Source: Hysterangium stoloniferum (Eukaryota; Basidiomycota; Agaricomycetes; Hysterangiales; Hysterangiaceae). Taken from it: a stretch of 64,000 bases of DNA. The stretch lies in the NCBI GenBank assembly GCA_015178975.1, contig WHVD01000138.1, positions 124,001-188,000 of the forward strand, in the 5' to 3' direction. The first letter of the stretch is position 1. Every line of letters starts with the position of its first letter. This document shows, piece by piece, positions 1 through 11,833 of the stretch. Position numbers and translations under genes: made by a program. The notes under the pieces are model-generated. The model was not told where the DNA came from. It worked only from the letters and a program-made list of their open reading frames with translations, and did no database searches.

Positions 1-72
1 ACATGGGTGCAAGCCCCGCGTGGCGGCCAGTCCGACAGTAGGTTTCTTGAAAAAGTTAGGTAACGGCGAGGC

Positions 73-332
73 TTACTTCTCAGGCAGTATGATCTCTTGC
101 GCCTCATCATTGTCCTCCTCCGCATCACCAGCATGCTCGTCACAACATCTCCGTTTCTGCAAGAAATAGTGACATTGGTCCCCGGAGACAGCGATGCCGA
201 CTCACCCTTGAAGGACGCGCCACTGCACCCGCACCCCTACCACGTCCTCGCCCTCCTCTTGGCCGCTGCTGCTGCCAACTTCCTATCGTCCCTTTCTTTT
301 TTAGAGTTGCCACTACGGACCGTTAAAGGCAT
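73..332 (-). CDS. possible small two-exon gene or gene fragment
   Basis: This is a weak candidate. On the minus strand an ATG at 332 opens a basic, Ala/Lys/Arg-rich exon that includes SKKERDDRKLAAAAAKRRAR. Splicing from GTGGTA to an acceptor in CTTGCAG would join an acidic exon (CCDEHAGDAEEDNDEAQEI) that ends at a TAA at 73-75. The basic-then-acidic composition resembles the tail of a nuclear protein, but no domain is recognisable. The opposite strand has an open frame of similar length (97-369) with a hydrophobic start, so the coding strand is uncertain. Local base composition is GC-rich with normal CpG, unlike the repeats further right, which favours host sequence. Confidence 0.22.
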
Positions 333-399
333 GGCGAATGACGGAGGACTCCTGGAGCGCAAATGGTGAATCGCGAAAACCGAAGGGCAACACTGCGGG

Positions 400-2070
400 G
401 GTCACCCGGTGCCCCCCCCCCCCCCCTTCCTTCCCCAGTGTATGTAGCTCTGCAGGATGGTTGAGTGTGTTTACATGGGATTGACGAGACTATAGGCTGA
501 AAAGTGACAAAAGGGAAGAGGCCACACCCCTGGACCAAAATAAACAGATGCGGCCTTTTTGCGAGACAGTCAATCGGGGTGATGGAGATGCGTTGTTCAA
601 GTTAATTCGTGTGGGGACACCAGTACAAGCATTACACACGTGTCAGCACAGAGGGAGTGGTGCAAACACGCAGTGGGAGCAAAATGATGGGAGTTATCCA
701 AAGCCCTTGGCTCCATTGGATCCCTCAACCAACTGCCTGCAGGCTTTGGACATGTGTGCCGACGCCGAGCAGCTCAGCTCAGAGCTTTCAAGAGGCTTGT
801 GAACTTCCGGCGAGGAGATAAGACTTAATCTTTAATGTCAAGTTCGAATGAAGACAGAACAACAACAGCAGCGACTTGCTGCTGTGTTGGGTAGAGGCGC
901 ACGAAGATACAAGTACATGACGGAATCGGTGGCACTCACGGTCGACACTCCAGGCTAGCCGCACCGGGTTGAGGAATCTAGCTCCAGCGTTCAAACCCTT
1001 TGTCCGGCGATGCATCCCCGCACATTGCTTACTTATTTGATGTTGGGCCCTTGTGGCGAACATAGCCTCCGCCCAGTATTTCAAACTACCTCATTTGTGT
1101 CATAGTTCTTCGTGCTTAGCGATGTTAAGTACTAATGTATATAGTTTGGCACTACTTGCTCTCTTATAGTTTTTGTCAGTACATACGCATCTATACGAAA
1201 TTAAAAGTTGCTGGATAACACTGTAGAAATCCCACCACTATATTTGGATATTTGGACGAACAAGATAAGTGCAGGGTTAGAATAACAAGGGACCACATGT
1301 GAAAGCCTGTCGTCAAATAGGCTCACTGGGCCCGGATCGCACAGGTTGGTAGGACCACAGTGTATTGCTCGACGAACTAACGAACAGGTACATGGCTGGA
1401 CAGCAGGAAAAAACAGGATTATGTAAGTAACTTGAGGTGCCAGGCTTACAGCATTTATACTCGGCTGGGATTATTGAAAGGATCTTGCTTTCTAACAAAA
1501 GTGACTTACCATGACCTCTTGAGTGACGTCGCGCGTTGGCTCGACGACTCGTACACAATCGTCCCTAGTTAATTAGCTTAATTCAGGGACAGATGGGTTG
1601 CATCCAGTTTGGCTGGGGGTGGTCAAAAAATCTTTTAATATGAATATCAAGATTTCTGAAAAATAAGGTTTTAGCCAACTTGATATCATTGACAAAGGCA
1701 TGTCAATGGCCCCCGCCGATATACTCACATTTATCGTAGCAATTACGGATCACCCGCAGACTATAGTAGAGATGATATATTAGTTAGACAATAGATTAAT
1801 TATACAGGTGGTTTCAGCGGAATTCATGGAGCTAAATGCTATTATATATTCAAGCATCCCACTTTCGAGCATTTGCCAGGTTGTCACCTCGGGTTTGCTC
1901 ACGACACGAGGCCAATTCCTCTTTCAGTGTAACGGGAACCATGAGCGAATGCCCAACTGAGCTGCCCAAGAGTCAAGAATTGCTTTAAGATCAGTTTATT
2001 GCCTTTGACAAACTCGCTTGCATAGTACATTCGGCTTGGTATAGATATGGATGGCGATTAGGCTTAGTAA
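400..2070. other. mostly non-coding flank with a copia LTR scrap
   Basis: No convincing gene is visible. A run of 16 C's lies near 411-427. Positions 1209-1310 (TGCTGGATAACACTG and then GGACCACATG) resemble the start of the copia LTR at 5882, so a decayed LTR fragment is likely there. Open frames of 60-100 codons on both strands lack any recognisable motif. Confidence 0.4.
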
Positions 2071-3794
2071 CTAAAATGAATCGTCGTCTGTAAGGAAGAA
2101 CTCTCCAGATTTTTGTATGTCCGGGACAGCGACACATGGTAACTGAATGTCGACGTTTTCTCTGAGAGCGGTCTGCTTGAGCAACACGTCCCATTGCTCT
2201 CGGGTGAAAGAGTCAATGTACAGCAGGCTTTGATGTTCCATTATTCTCATGATGAGATATTGGTGTTCAGATAGATCGCTCCCATCGATCACAAAATTTC
2301 CCTCCAACTGAACGAGATCTTCCAACTTGAAGAGACTGCTGATTAATATATCCTGAAAGTGATCCTGTAAAATCGATGTCAATCTTATTATACATGAGCT
2401 CAATGTGTCGAAGTAGACGTACGCCTTCAGAAGGGGCACTGTGCCTCTCACACCAAGCCCGGTAAGGGATACGAAGTTGTTGAATATGTGGGATAGCCTC
2501 AACAAGATGTTGAAATGTCTCCAAATCTATATCAAGGGCGCTGAAGACACGTAATGATGTCATTGCTCGGAGGGTAGATAAGGATTCTGTTGAGATCGAA
2601 CATTGCAGGTACTGTATTCGTTGAGCAATATCCAAAGGGAACCAGTTTCCAATTGGCTTAGCAATGGAACGACACGCGTCAAGTATTAGGGAACGAAGTT
2701 GAGGTACGGTCTGTGGGGGGATACACCCTGAGCAGTCGGAATCAGTGCAAATTCGCAAACGTTCGAGGGTTGGATGATTGCGGAGAAAGGCTTCGAATTG
2801 GCCCTTGGCACTCGGGTTGTAGTCATTATCGCTCTCCGAGTCTGACCCATCTGGAAAATCTGGGAATAGGCCAAAATCCCCTTCGAGTGATAATTCAACT
2901 AGTGAAGGCCAATGTGCACGTTGGAATATAACCAGAAAATCAAATGCAATTGTAAAATCGTCTGAAAACTTTAGCTGTAGAATCTTCAATTTTGTAAATT
3001 GCATCATGCAATCTTGAATGAGACTCTCCGGTTCATCGGCGCGCCAAGGGCCATCATAGACGGTTAGACAAAATGTTGTAACATTGTGAAGATTTCCCAA
3101 CTAAATACGTATAAGAGTCAAGAGTAAGTTGAACAAATTAAGTCAGACTTACTGCTGGAGAAAGAGACCGAAGTTTTACAGGTACCCATTTATCATTGTC
3201 ATCGAATGCGAAAGACAGATTCAATGACTCCTGTAAAAAACGAAAACTGAATTCATTTATACTGTTTGGTTGTGCAAGACTGATAAACAGAGATTCGAAG
3301 GCATATGCAACGGGTAGCTCGCCACCCCATCGAAAACTGCGCAGATCTGTCATAAGCATTACGGCTGCGGCCAACGACAACACACTGTTCTCGTAGAACT
3401 CTCGCCCCCCGAGTATATCGAAACCTTGTGAGAAAGAAGATGGTATAAGGGCTTTATCATCGATGAGCCTGCGTTTCTCGTCAATCTCATCAACTAATTC
3501 GAGTGTCCGAGTTCTCAGAGCGAGATGGGGCTGTGAAGCAATCCATTGCCATAAGTCGGTTCGGCGAGGGTCGCAGCGAATATGGATAACATCGAGAAAT
3601 GATGGAATGATTATACGTTTAAAAATCCGGGATGTCAGCGCCAAATTCAGGAGATCATGACGGTCCTCGATGTGAGAGATAATGATAACAACGATTTCTT
3701 CGGGACGAGTGAAAAGTGGGCCGTTAGACATGGGGGGTGATGGTTCTGCGCGCGGACACGCCATACACATGAGGGAAAGACCACCCACTAGCAC
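2071..3794 (-). CDS. F-box-like / LRR-type protein, three exons
   Basis: The gene model is exon 1 3794-3153, exon 2 3100-2394 and exon 3 2338-2071, with GT-AG introns of 52 and 55 bp. The exons total 1617 nt, giving 538 aa with the frame kept across both junctions. An F-box-like segment lies at about residues 25-70: RPEEIVVIIISHIEDRHDLL, then NLALTSRIFKRIIIPSFL. The remainder has irregular leucine-rich segments such as LQLKFSDDFTIAF and SLVELSLEGDFGLF, as in the large fungal families of F-box substrate adaptors of SCF ubiquitin ligases. The true start may be the second ATG (MCMACPRAEP) or MSNGPLFTRPEE, closer to the F-box. No TE insertion interrupts it. The function is inferred from the fold only and the substrate is unknown. 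Confidence 0.8.
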
Positions 3795-4099
3795 GCTTCA
3801 TATCTCCCAGGCGAGCCAGAAGCGCCTGTATAGCCGACATCGCCTCCGAGATCTATATAGGAGCTGTTAACTACTTTATCGAGGTCTTACATCAGCTTCT
3901 CTCGCATAAAGCAAACAAAGGGAGGCAACCAGTTTAAGTCAGTCCATCAGAAGGAGTGCACTGACAATGTCGGCCGACCCCAGTCACTAGCGACATCGGT
4001 CGCAATCCCTAGCATTCCAGCAACATCCTCTCAACACCTACACCTTCAAAGAAGATATGCTTGATTGTGTAAAAAGGGCTCTTTCAAGGTGTTCTTGAC

Positions 4100-5410
4100 C
4101 TGTTGTTGAAGTCTGCCTGTAATGCAAACTTTTTTTTAAAAATTGCGGAAAAGGTCATGTCATGCTTCAAACCGGCTGAACATGTAATCAAATACTATAT
4201 TAGTTTCATCTTTTCCTTGTAACTTAGATATCCTATTGTTTCACATATACAAATCTTAATTATCTATGATTCGGAGCAGGAGCACTCAGAGGTGATTGGC
4301 TGACCATTTAGGCTCATATGTGTTCTCAGTCTTTACTAGCTTGCAGTCAGCGGGTTTCAAGATGTCTTCAGAGTTTAACTTGATATCCACCATCACTAAA
4401 CTAGACTCACCCAACTCCTTATTCTTTGTCTCCAACACAGCTACTCAAGTATTGAAGGAATGCTATGTAGAGTGGAAAACTTCAAAGACTACATCTTGTA
4501 TGCACTGATTGGCTTAGGAGCTGGCACAAATAATGGCCCCCTTTCCATCTATTGCAGTTGGAACATCTGTTGTACATACAAGAGAGAAACCAGATGACAA
4601 AAACATGGAATGTCCCGAGTCTTCTATATTAACCCGGGAATGCCCATTATGAGAGGAGAGGGGTGAGTCACTAACTATGGTTAGTCCACAATGTGATGCT
4701 GGGAGTGGCTCCTCACAATTGACAATGGAGGGTGAGTTGCCTGAGGATCATGTAAAATTGTTCTCAGATTTTCCATTAGTAGAGGGTCACCCAGGAGTGG
4801 ATCTTTCAGAAGCCTGCAATATGGTTCAGACAATTTCTTCTCTAAGATATGGGCAGTGCCACTGGAGTATAAGGGCTTTACATCACAGGATGGTCTTCTG
4901 TTTTTGAATCTGGAGGATGTCAAACTACTTTGTATCCCTGATATTATCATCAGGAAATGATGGGTGAGGGAAATGGTGATCTCACATGGCCACAGATCTG
5001 TGAACCAGTGTGTGGTGGCCTTCATTGACCAAGGATGTTGAGTCTTTTTGCAAGTCATGCAGTGTATGTGTGTTAGAACTCCTATAGTGTTGCATGTTGT
5101 TGATTTATCTCAATGCTCAGTTAAGATGTACTTTACAGTAGCTTAGTCATAAATAAAAACTTTGTCTGTCAACCAATGTATGACAAATGATTACTTTCAA
5201 ACCCCATCTTTCTGGCAGGATTCAGACACTTGAATTAATTAATGCATTTATTGTGGAACAAGGTGGCATCTGTAAAGTGATTATACTTTCTCACAAAGTT
5301 TCAATCCACTCAATGAATGAGAGGTTTACAAGAGTAGCTCTTGAGAATGAGAGGTTGGATGTGTCTGAGTTTGGTGGTAATGAGTTGAATTCTGACCAAT
5401 GGCATTGAGA
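4100..5410. other. CpG-depleted degenerate repeat, not identified
   Basis: The stretch is AT-rich and almost without CpG, with short open frames on both strands (4296-4508 plus, 4681-5058 minus, 5187-5408 plus). None carries a motif I recognise. Base composition matches the decayed transposons to the right, so I read it as an old mobile-element remnant rather than a host gene. Confidence 0.4.
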
Positions 5411-5430
5411 TGTGGACTAGTTCTTACTTT

Positions 5431-5595
5431 ACAGCTGTTCTGAGTACCTAAGGCAGAGTTCAAAATTTAAAAAAAGTCCCACCACAGACAAATTGTGCCA
5501 TATCTCCAGAATGAGTGGCAATTAAGACATAATCACATGCTATGTGTATTATATTGTATGGATATATATATATATATGTATATATTTGGCCTTAT
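5431..5595. repeat. MITE fragment related to the palindrome at 61262
   Basis: The start TTACAGCTGTTCTGAG, the following AGTTCAAAATTTAAAAAAAG and the later ATATATATATAT tract parallel the left arm of the palindromic element at 61262-61953 in the same order. Only one arm is evident here, so it is a broken or solo arm. Confidence 0.5.
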
Positions 5596-5881
5596 GACAG
5601 GCTATTTAATATTCAGTGAAATATCATTGCAATAGTTCCCCTTCATTCAATTTTCCCTATATTTGCATATAATCTGGTGGAATTAATACTATGTATTGTA
5701 TCTAAACATAACCTGAGTTGTGAGGCCTAATACTATTGAGAACTTGCACAGACCACAGTATAAGTTGGCTTGTATTTATGAGTAAACCACCAGGGATTAT
5801 ATATATCTACAGGGAAGAAGATTCTGGAAGGGATGACAGAGATATTACTAAAGCTATGTTAAGTATATTCCAAGATATTCT

Positions 5882-6240
5882 TGTTGGATAACACCATAAA
5901 ACCTCTTGCTATATTTAGATGAACAAGAGTATGCAGGGTCAAGGGACCACATGAACACATAAGGAACCAAGGTGTGGTCCGCATGTCTCATTGCTCTCCT
6001 TGCCTCATATTCCCCTTACTACATATCACCTTTGTTCCTATCACTAATTACTGTTCTTAGTATATATACTATAGCCAGAATACCCTCAGTCCGTTATATC
6101 TATTATATGAGACTGAGGTGAGCCATTTTTTATTATTATGTATTCCAATATGCTTACATATACTATAGTTTACTATTAGGTATTTTATATATTAGTCCAT
6201 TATATCTATTATACAAGACTGAGTTTACTACTTTCTAACA
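5882..6240 (+). repeat. copia-type LTR, 359 bp
   Basis: It begins TGTTGGATAACACC and ends CTTTCTAACA (TG...CA). A primer-binding-like GGTTATGGGCC follows directly at 6241, and a decayed copia gag starts about 60 bp later. The same end-plus-PBS arrangement occurs at 9068/9069. CpG is very low. Confidence 0.65.
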
Positions 6241-6303
6241 GGTTATGGGCCTATAATTCTAAGTAGGACTAACATTATCAACATCTTCCTTTAAACCCTA
6301 AAA

Positions 6304-7511
6304 ATGACTACACCTACTTCTACAGATATGCTTGCACCCTCTATAACCCTTATCCATTCCAATATCACTTACATATACCGGATCTAAACTTGACAAACTT
6401 AAGTCCAACTATTGTCTTTGGCTTTGCGCTGCAGATCTTTTTCTTACCCTCACTGGCCTCTTTGGTTATGTCGATGGCACCATCCCTGAACCCAGTACTA
6501 CTGAACCCTGTGCCAAAACTAACTGGTTGGCTAATAACTCCCTGGCCACAGCACTCATTGCATCAACTGTTGAAACAACTGAGCAGGAATACCTTGACCA
6601 AAAACTAGTGCAAAGGCCTGCTGGGAAACTATTTGGCAATGCCATCAAAGTGAGGGGCCTATTCGCCAAGTACAACTATCACAGGAGGCTCTCACAACCC
6701 ATTGTGCTCATTCTACCCCTTTACCAGTAACAGCTGAGAAGATTTGTTCCCTCATTGATTGTGCTTATGATATGGGTACTATTTCTAAAGGTCTCCTGAA
6801 GTGTATTGCCCTTTTAGGCTCCCTTGGCAATGATTTGGGAACATCTGATCCATCATCACTTGCAATATCTCTGTATCTACTGACTTCAACCCCTTCACAT
6901 CCACTGAATTCCATGTCTATTTGGATAATGAACAAAACCTCCTCAACTCTCACAAGGTGCAACCTGCTGAGTGGATCACCATGTCCACCCAACATCCTTT
7001 GAAACCTGCCTCTGTGATTTGCTCAAACTGCAAATGCAAATATCATGAGGCCAAATTCTGTATCTGACCTGGTGGGGGCATGGCAGGAAAAACTCTGAAT
7101 GAATCCAAACAGGCATGACACCTTGCCCGTAGTTCAAAATTGGGTAATTCCACTGCCCCACCTGCCAACCTCATTACTCCTACATCCCCTGCACTGAGAA
7201 TCCTTGTTAAATTGCAGGGTGCTGATGGTTGTGTCTACATCGTCAACATGGTGTCATCAGATTTTTCCTCTTCAGCACCCCCTGTTGCCAATTTGGGTGT
7301 CCCATCCTCTACTACCATTGCCACATCTTCTATGTCACTGTCTGATACTGTCAAATATGATGGGTGGCTCATCATTGAGGAGGAGTTAATAACTAATTTA
7401 GACTGGTCCAAACACAGCCAATCTACAATGGCTGCCATTAATACCACTAATATCAATGCCGTATCCCAATCTAACAGAACACCCATTTCCACTGACTTAC
7501 ACCCATTTTAG
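6304..7511 (+). pseudogene. decayed Ty1/copia gag
   Basis: Across several frames the translation follows a copia Gag (UBN2-like) protein. Near the start is LDKLKSNYCLWLCAADLF, then LTLTGLFGYVDGTIPEPST and WLANNSLATALIASTVETTE. A zinc-knuckle-like segment with ICSNCKCKYHEAKFCI is followed by the PGGGMAGKT motif common after copia knuckles. A later open part (7140-7511) carries the linker towards the protease. Multiple stops and frameshifts make it a pseudogene. It lies directly downstream of the LTR at 5882-6240 in the same orientation, so it is the 5' end of that element; protease, integrase and RT are missing. Confidence 0.65.
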
Positions 7512-7580
7512 ATGGATCCTAACACAAGGTTTCTAGAACAAACACTGGGAGTCCTACTGGAAGTCCAGGCCAGAAAATGA

Positions 7581-8483
7581 CTAGGGACATGTGGAAGACT
7601 CAACTGTCAAAGGGCAGAATCCAATGAGTTCTGAGTCATAACAGGAGGCGTCTAGTTGAGGGCAGAATACCAGAAGGGGATTTGGATTGAAGGGTACTTG
7701 AGGGATGAAGGTTGGGTTCCAGTGGATTCTGGATCTTGATACTGGTCTGGAAGATGGTTCAGAACCTGATATGATTTCTGGGAAATACTCCATGGAGTCT
7801 CTGGGAATGGAACTTCACACTGGGGCATGTTATTGACATAAAATGCAGTAATATGACCTGGATGACCACAATGGTGACAGTGACACCTTCATTGGTAGGA
7901 TCACACCAATGAAAACCTTTGTCACCTTCTAAAATGGGTGGTGGAGTAGTGCCTGACCTAGAGAACTGACCAGGTTGTTTCCAAACATTCCCATGCTTCG
8001 GACCAGCTGCACATGCAACATCAACCAACTCAGATTTGATGGCAATGATGGAGGAAGCTGAACCAATGAGAATCCCTTTGATGTCAGAAAGAGGGTTCAT
8101 ATTTGGCAGTGAGAATGGAAGTACAAATGGTGTGATAGGAAGGGTGAAGGTTCATGAGGAGGACATCCAATGTTTGACAATCATTGATGGCACAACCCAA
8201 AGATATGAGGTTCTGGTGAGCACTTTTGATAGCATGGATGTAAATGTTGATGGATTTAGAAGGATCATGCTCAATATGATAAAAATCCTCATAACATTTG
8301 AAACAACAAGCCATTGTAGATCTTTGGAAGTGTTCCCTCACTGCTTTCTGAGTAGCTAAACCTGAAGTTGTCCTATAACCAAATACTGTAACTCAACCCT
8401 AATAACAGACCAGATGATGGCTGTCATTTGCTTATCTGTTTGCACAGCAGCAGCTGATAGCCAGAGGGCCGGTGTGTGAGATT
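7581..8483 (-). pseudogene. second copia gag remnant, opposite strand
   Basis: On the minus strand a Gag-like frame runs from about 8483 to 7760. It includes AAAVQTDKQMTAIIWSVI, the helical core HDPSKSINIYIHAIKSAHQN and LMNLHPSYHTICTSILTAK, then SDIKGILIGSAS. This is the UBN2 core of copia Gag with stops and frameshifts. It faces the gag at 6304-7511 tail to tail, so two elements of opposite orientation are joined near 7.55 kb by insertion or rearrangement. No LTR for this copy is identified. Confidence 0.6.
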
Positions 8484-8688
8484 TAGAAATATAATAACAA
8501 CTCAGTATCTGTAAATAGTGTGCCAAATAGAGTAATGGCTAGGTAATAGAAATAAGTAAGAGTATTAAATAAAGGGTAATGGTAATTATCTCATCTCAGT
8601 ATGTAGGGTGCCAAATAGCTGAGATGACACTAAGATTGCTTGTATGTATTTAAACTATGTAGGAACCAAATAAAAATATTGTGAAACA

Positions 8689-9068
8689 TGCTAGGAATGT
8701 CCTACAACCATATAGTGGTGAAACAAGGGTATGTATAAGGTACATCTTATCTGTGGTCATATGGCTGTATGGCTGTATGGCCATATCTGGCTATTGTATG
8801 CTATAGCATGCTAATATGGGGACTGTTGCATGCTTGCTATTCCAACACAGAGTCTAAGATTGATGATGATTAGAGCCTTGGACTTGCCAAAGACTACAAA
8901 GACACTAATTAATAACAGAACTGGGAATACCTAAGTCAATATTTGAACTTAGGAATAGTAGAGTACAGGTAGAAACTTTATACCAACTAAGTATGCACTT
9001 GTTCATGTCCATGTCTGTGTCTGAGTTCTTGCACTTCTAGTGCATCACCTTGCTATCTTATTCTAACA
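8689..9068 (+). repeat. probable copia LTR
   Basis: The right boundary is clear: TTCTAACA followed by the PBS-like GGCTATGGGCCC at 9069. The left boundary is proposed at TGCTAGGAATGTCC because it gives a TG...CA unit of 380 bp, close to the LTR at 5882-6240. Confidence 0.45.
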
Positions 9069-9166
9069 GGCTATGGGCCCTGGCTCTAACTAAATAACAC
9101 CAAATTTATCACCAATCTTCTTCTTATTAATTCACCATCACTTGCAGTTTCACTCCACCAGCATCA

Positions 9167-9412
9167 TGTCTTTGCCCAACTTCCTCACTTCTATCATAGC
9201 CAAAGTTCTCTCCTCATGGAAGACTATTATTCCAAATGGAAGGATGCAATGTCCATGGTCTTTTTAGGTGTTGGTGCTTTTTGGATTACTGATGATGATG
9301 ATGATGTTGCTCCCACATCCCCTGCACAGGGTCACTTGGATGTTGTCCAAGCACTACTTGCCCATGGTGCTGATCCTAATGTCCAGGATGGGACAGCACT
9401 TTCAAAGAGGAG
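9167..9412 (+). pseudogene. copia gag start fused to an ankyrin-repeat scrap
   Basis: Just after the PBS at 9069 an open frame gives YSKWKDAMSMVFLGVGAFW, a typical copia Gag N-terminal pattern, and then a run of Asp. The same frame passes into GHLDVVQALLAHGADPNVQD, one nearly perfect ankyrin repeat, before entering an LTR at about 9413. The frame nominally continues to 9569 through LTR sequence. The ankyrin piece is probably a host-gene fragment joined by recombination, not a functional protein. Confidence 0.5.
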
Positions 9413-10535
9413 ATTAGAGTGGAAAATATACTTGAGATTACTGGGGAGAATTCAAGCTGATTTTCTGACTGGATTGTATGTACAGCATCTGCCAGACTAT
9501 ATAGACTGTGGAATGTATAACATACCAAATCCAGTAATAATGAAAACTAAACTAGCAAACATGAAATGAGATAAGTAAACACCAAACTTGGTGTTAGGAA
9601 TGGGACAGAGCAGAGTGGAGTCTGAATTGTGACAGATCATTAAACCATAATAGGAATGGGGCAGGAGCAGAGTCCAAATAGTGACAGGTCATTAGACCAT
9701 AATGGGAATGGGGCTCAGTTAGAGAGCTGTTGGGTTTTCTGAGTGGGGTCCAGTGACTGTTGCATGCGACAGGGTCAGAGATAGACAGGAGCGGAGTCCG
9801 GCAGTGTTACGACCCGTTCCCAGATGTTTCAATATCCAACTTCCGATCTCCGACTTGCGACTTCCGATCCCTGACTACGGAACATCACAGTTACCGTATC
9901 ATCCGCATTCTTCCCTTGTTCCACATTTGGTAATTTGTCCGTTGACAAGTATTCACTCATTTGTTTGTTGTATTCCCGTTTCGGAATATTGTCTCCCTAA
10001 TATGTCTTATTGTATTTCTGTTTTAAAGAACACTTCCGTTTCCATCTTATTATGGTCTTAGTTTGTAGTACAATAACGAGTAGACTTATATTAGTTTCTG
10101 CGAATTTGTACTTTACCTTAGATCTGATATCGACTTAGTTTCTTATTCCTCCTCCCGTCTTTCTGTACGCTCGATATTCGGAACTCTTCGGAACTCTGAA
10201 TATCCATATCTTCCGTTGTAAGTTTTACTTCCGAAATTAAGGACATTGAGCGTTTGCGTAGAGGTGCAGCACATAAGCTGAAGCCGACGTCCTGACCCTA
10301 TCCACGAGTTTCCGACTTCCCGGTGACTTTCCGATAGTTCCGGAATAAGTTCCCGACACGGCACTTAACAGGCAGGTATTCTGGTGACTGATACATGAAG
10401 TAACAAAGGTCAAGCATGGACAGGTCTGATGTCTGGAGTCTGGTGGGTATTCCGGTAAACTGATAATTGGTGCATGTGGGGTGCAGGTGCATATAAGTTA
10501 GTGCCCAGAGTCCAGCGGGATTTCTGGTCATAACA
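9413..10535 (-). repeat. 5'-truncated gypsy LTR hosting another LTR
   Basis: Positions 9413-9804 and 10371-10535 align in order with the solo LTR at 32656-33495. Shared points are GATTACTGGGG, CATCTGCCAG with a TATAGACTGTGGAATG run, and the terminal GGTCATAACA. The copy is missing its first part and is split by a separate LTR at 9805-10370. The sense strand is minus (TGTTATGACC start). Confidence 0.65.
9805..10370 (+). repeat. nested solo LTR with perfect TSD GGCAG
   Basis: It starts TGTTACGACCCG and ends GGCACTTAACA (566 bp), and is flanked by GGCAG at 9800-9804 and GGCAG at 10371-10375. Internal retrotransposon sequence is absent, so this is a solo LTR left by LTR-LTR recombination. CpG is retained, so it is younger than its surroundings. 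Confidence 0.8.
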
Positions 10536-11285
10536 CTATACTCCCTTCCCCATCTTTTTCCAGCCACCCAATTCCTCTCTGCTTGCCTTTTTGGCCCATG
10601 TTAAGGTGTTGAGAAGCAGAAGTGGTTAAGGTGGAAGACCAGGAAGCCATACATACTTAACTGGGAGGTCCAGTTCTAGAGACCAGTGGAGCTTGCTTCA
10701 ACTTACATATGCATTGCACTCTGACATGAACTGTCTGAGGTACTCTAGTATTTCAAAACAAGCAAGAAGTATGTTTTAGATAAAGTAATCAACATTTAGC
10801 TAATAATTGGAGGGCCAGAGTCTAAGAAGGACAGTCACAATTTATTGAATATACAAAATTTTATGAAAAAGTCCTCATACTTTTAAGTGAGACTATTTCC
10901 TCTGGCTATGACTACATGTTTTATATTTCATTACCCCAAAATTTCATCTTTAAGACTTGTATGCTCTTTTAAAATATGCATAAATATCATGGTTAAACAA
11001 AATTATCTGGGTTGTTACCTAGTCTTTGGGATAAAATGCATTCTCTAGTATCTCTGTGACTTTTAAAATATCCACAAACATCATGGTTAAACAATATTAT
11101 TTGGGTTATGACTTAATCTTTGGGATAAGATGCATTCTCTTGTATATACTGTACAATATGTAAAATTTCAAAAATAGTTCATATAATTTAAATTTATTTG
11201 ATTTAGAAACTTAACCAGAACTATCTGGCCAACCAATCCATGTTGAGGAATTTATCCCCAAAAAGATAATCTACATGTTTGTTTG
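10536..11285. other. AT-rich repeat-derived spacer
   Basis: No gene is visible. Positions 10830-10930 (CACAATTTATTGAATATAC onward) reappear at 45650-45760 in the same orientation, so part of the block is a dispersed repeat. A short imperfect duplication (AACATCATGGTTAAACAA type) occurs near 10990 and 11080. Confidence 0.45.
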
Positions 11286-11833
11286 ACACATCAGGAGTTA
11301 CAACATTTAAGGCGGCACTAAAATATTATCTAAACCTGTTTACAAAACTTTAAGTCCTAAAATGGATTTGAACTCAGTTATTACTTCAATTTTAGACGTG
11401 ATCTGAACTTGTTGTTTAGGACACACTTTTACCAGAGTTTTTATTCTAAGTCCAGACAAATGTTTACTCCTTATAGAAACCTCAAGTCTGAACATAGGTT
11501 TAAAAATAAAATAAAACCCTAAGTTTTGTAATGACCTTAAACTAATTGCCTGCATGGGCGGGTGATGAGTGGGCAATTAGTTTAAGGTCATTACAAAACT
11601 TAGGATTTTATTTTATTTTTTAACCTATGTTCAAACTTGAGGTTTCTATAAGGGGTAAACATTTGTCTGGACTTAGAATAAAAACTCTGGTAAAAGTGTG
11701 TCCTAAACAACAAGTTCAGATCATGTCTAAAATTGAAGTAATAACGTTCATATCCATTTTAGGACTTAAAGTTTTGTAAACAGGTTTAGATAATATTTTA
11801 GTGCCGCCTTAAATGTTGTAACTCCTGATGTGT
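11286..11833. repeat. 548-bp near-perfect palindrome (foldback MITE-like)
   Basis: The left arm 11286-11550 (ACACATCAGGAGTTAC...AAACTAATTGCC) is the reverse complement of 11572-11833 with only a few mismatches. The loop is 21 bp. There is no coding capacity; the longest frame simply reads through one arm. I found no clear target-site duplication. Confidence 0.8.

Noticed and set aside
411-427. Poly-C tract as a regulatory element
   Set aside because: A simple homopolymer with no associated gene start that I can support; its length may also be a sequencing artefact.
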